In this document: positions 14,453 through 15,761 of the stretch, piece after piece
Layout: each line of letters opens with the position of its first letter
Position numbering within the stretch: position 1 is the stretch's first letter
DNA from: Desulfarculus sp.
Lineage (GTDB): Bacteria; Desulfobacterota; Desulfarculia; Desulfarculales; Desulfarculaceae
Reading direction: 5' to 3'
Assembly (NCBI GenBank): GCA_020216625.1
Contig: JAIUYB010000005.1
Span: 1-15,761, forward strand
DNA: 15,761 nt
The notes under the pieces: generated by a model
The model's input: only the letters and a program-made list of their open reading frames with translations
Databases searched by the model: none
What the model was told of the DNA's origin: nothing
Translations under genes and position numbers: made by a program

Positions 14453-14483
14453 GGGGCCGACCCGATGACTCCGGGCCGGCCCC
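14453..14483 (-). promoter_or_regulatory. Intercistronic stem-loop between dctP and dctQ
   Basis: GGGGCCGACCCG (14453-14464) and CGGGCCGGCCCC (14472-14483) form a 12-bp stem with a 7-base loop. In the minus-strand RNA the single mismatch becomes a G-U pair, so the stem is fully paired. It begins 13 bases after the dctP stop and is followed by GTGCTTTCTCT rather than a clean U-run. It may attenuate readthrough or protect the dctP message from 3' decay, giving excess binding protein. Confidence 0.6.
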
Positions 14484-14496
14484 GCGTCAGGTCACG

Positions 14497-15513
14497 CTAT
14501 TTGCCCTGCATGTCGGCCTGGGCCGCCTTGACGATCTCCTCGCCGATCTGCGGTGTCCACTTGTCCCACACCGGCTTGCACTTGACCTTGAAGGCCATCA
14601 TCTGCTCCGGGGTGAGCACCGTCACCTCCATGCCCTCGGCCTTGAGCTTGTTCAGGCTGGCCAGGTCGCCGGTCAACCCGGTCCGGGCCTCGTTGACCTG
14701 CCAGGCCATGGCCTCGTCGGCCGCTTGCTGGATCATTTTCTGGTCCTCGGCCGAGAAGCTCTTCAGGGTGTCCTTGTTCACGGCCAGGATCAGGGGGTCG
14801 ATGGTGTAGTGCCAGATGGTGATGTACTTGTGATACTGATAAATCTTGTAGGGAATGATGATGACGTTGACCGGGTTCTCCTGGCCGTCCACCGTGCCCT
14901 GCTGGAAGGCGGTCAGGGCGTCGCCCCAGTTCATCAGCACCGGATTGGCGCCCAGGGCGGCGAAGGTGTCCTTGAAGATGGGCGAGCCCACCGCGCGCAC
15001 CTTCATGCCCTCCAGGTCGGCCGGGGTGACCACCGGCTTGATCCGGTTGGTCAGCTCGCGATAGCCATTTTCGCCCCAAGCCAGGGTGACGACGTTGAAC
15101 TTCTCGATCTCGGCCAGGAGTTTCTGGCCGGTCTGGCCCTTTTTGACCTTGTCCAGGGCCTCGTAGCTGGGGAAGAGGAAGGGCAGCGAGAAGAGGTTGA
15201 GCGAGCGGATCTGGGGCGACCAGTTGATGGTGGAGCCCAGGGCGAAGTCGGCCACGCCCTGCTTGAGCATCATGAATTCCTTGGTCTGGTCGTCGGCGAA
15301 GAGGCTGCCGTTGAAATAGCACTTGATGTTGATCTTGCCGCCGGACTTTTCGCGCACCAGATCGGCGAACTTCTGGGCCCCGGCCCCCCAGGGCGAGGTC
15401 TCCGAGGTCCGCAGCGACATCTTGTATTCGGCCTTGTAGCCCGCGGCCCAGGCCGGCGCGGTCAGGGCCAGGACCAGGGCCCCGGCCGCCAGGATCGTCA
15501 TGAGCTTGCGCAT
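14497..15513 (-). CDS. dctP: TRAP transporter periplasmic solute-binding protein (DctP family)
   Basis: The periplasmic receptor that captures a carboxylate and delivers it to the DctQM permease. It is 338 residues with a clear signal peptide MRKLMTILAAGALVLALTAP ending AWAA (cleavage near residue 24). The DctP landmarks are GMKVRAVGSPIF (169-180), whose Arg173 is the position that normally salt-bridges the substrate carboxylate, and GTVDGQENP (206-214). The start is the ATG at 15513, because the signal peptide begins there and GGGAG lies about ten bases upstream; an open frame extends to 15693 but adds an Arg/Gly-rich segment without a ribosome site. It is the first gene of the dctPQM unit and diverges from lipA. 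The substrate is a small organic acid, but which one cannot be told. Confidence 0.94.
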   Translation of the reverse strand: MRKLMTILAAGALVLALTAPAWAAGYKAEYKMSLRTSETSPWGAGAQKFADLVREKSGGKINIKCYFNGSLFADDQTKEFMMLKQGVADFALGSTINWSPQIRSLNLFSLPFLFPSYEALDKVKKGQTGQKLLAEIEKFNVVTLAWGENGYRELTNRIKPVVTPADLEGMKVRAVGSPIFKDTFAALGANPVLMNWGDALTAFQQGTVDGQENPVNVIIIPYKIYQYHKYITIWHYTIDPLILAVNKDTLKSFSAEDQKMIQQAADEAMAWQVNEARTGLTGDLASLNKLKAEGMEVTVLTPEQMMAFKVKCKPVWDKWTPQIGEEIVKAAQADMQGK

Positions 15514-15667
15514 TTCCACCCGTCTCCCGTAAGGTTTGGCTGATGCGCGGCCGGCCCCCGCCGAGTCGCGCCCCCAGGCGCGGGCCTGTCTCCCCCGGCC
15601 CGCGGTCCTATATATAACAGGAAGCCCCCGCCCCCCACCAGTGCCGGAGCGGGGCCCGGAGCGCGCC
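15514..15667. promoter_or_regulatory. Divergent dctP / lipA promoter region
   Basis: This 154-base GC-rich gap has a single AT-rich island, TATATATAA at 15609-15617, that could serve as a -10 box on either strand. It would leave leaders of about 50 bases to lipA and 90 bases to dctP. No good -35 box is visible for either direction, and I found no GG-N10-GC sigma54 element, which many dct systems use. Confidence 0.35.
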
Positions 15668-15761
15668 ATGGACCTGTCCCGCCCCGCCCCCAAACCGCCC
15701 TGGCTGCGCCGTCCCCTGCCCCCGGCCGGCTCGGTCCGACTGGGCGGCCGCCTGGCTGAAG
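15668..15761 (+). CDS. lipA: Lipoyl synthase, N-terminal fragment (cut by window edge)
   Basis: The first 31 residues are visible, MDLSRPAPKPPWLRRPLPPA and onward to LAE. The KPPWLRRPLPP block is the typical start of LipA, the radical-SAM enzyme that inserts two sulfurs into protein-bound octanoyl groups to make lipoyl cofactor for 2-oxoacid dehydrogenases and the glycine cleavage system. The radical-SAM cysteines lie beyond the window. The ATG at 15668 is preceded by GGAG six bases upstream. It is transcribed divergently from the TRAP operon. The call rests on a short segment, so it is good but not certain; functional linkage to the TRAP genes is not implied. Confidence 0.75.
   Translation, partial: MDLSRPAPKPPWLRRPLPPAGSVRLGGRLAE

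Noticed and set aside
15620..15660. Sigma54 promoter for the TRAP operon
   Set aside because: A GGCAC stretch is present on the minus strand but GC does not follow at the required 10-base spacing.

Overview
The window is about two-thirds G+C with strong G/C bias at third codon positions. Its gene content is that of a free-living, probably anaerobic proteobacterium-like organism: c-di-GMP enzymes, an Isf-type iron-sulfur flavoprotein, a TRAP carboxylate transporter, and an acyl-CoA ligase/dehydrogenase pair under a LiuR-like MerR regulator. The overall style suggests Desulfobacterota (deltaproteobacteria, for example the Desulfarculus group). That placement is inference, because no rRNA or marker gene is present to fix it.

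Layout. Positions 1-526 (minus) hold the N-terminal half of an alanine dehydrogenase cut by the window edge. Positions 527-1424 are a gene-free, pyrimidine-rich stretch with an irregular array of GCCAGCCAACCC and TTTTCC(A/G)CC motifs, a nested stem-loop, and a good sigma70-type promoter just before the next gene. Positions 1425-4784 (plus) encode a 1119-residue soluble protein with five PAS domains followed by GGDEF and EAL, all catalytic motifs intact. After an AT-rich promoter zone comes a secreted protein with two SH3b domains (4986-5477, plus). It converges, with overlapping stop codons, on a minus-strand pair: an MntP-type manganese exporter (6241-6792) and an Isf-like flavoprotein (5474-6214). 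Divergent from mntP is a second diguanylate cyclase (6972-8555, plus) whose N-terminal receiver domain lacks the phospho-acceptor Asp.

Positions 8975-12286 (minus) form an apparent operon: LiuR-like MerR regulator, AMP-forming acyl-CoA synthetase, acyl-CoA dehydrogenase. A palindromic operator (ACGTTAACGT core) overlaps the -10 region of the promoter in front of the regulator. Positions 12613-15513 (minus) form a TRAP operon, dctP-dctQ-dctM. A 12-bp stem-loop lies between dctP and dctQ, and dctQ and dctM overlap by one base. Divergent from it, at the right edge, is the start of lipA (lipoyl synthase).

Working model (inference): the TRAP system imports an organic acid, and the neighbouring ligase and dehydrogenase activate and oxidise an acid under acyl-CoA-responsive control. 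Whether both act on the same substrate cannot be told from sequence. The two c-di-GMP enzymes, with no membrane segments, would sense cytoplasmic signals through their PAS domains. I do not see a clearly new multi-gene defence or mobile system. The least explained items are the 527-1424 motif array, the pseudo-receiver cyclase, the operator in front of the MerR gene and the dctP/dctQ stem-loop.
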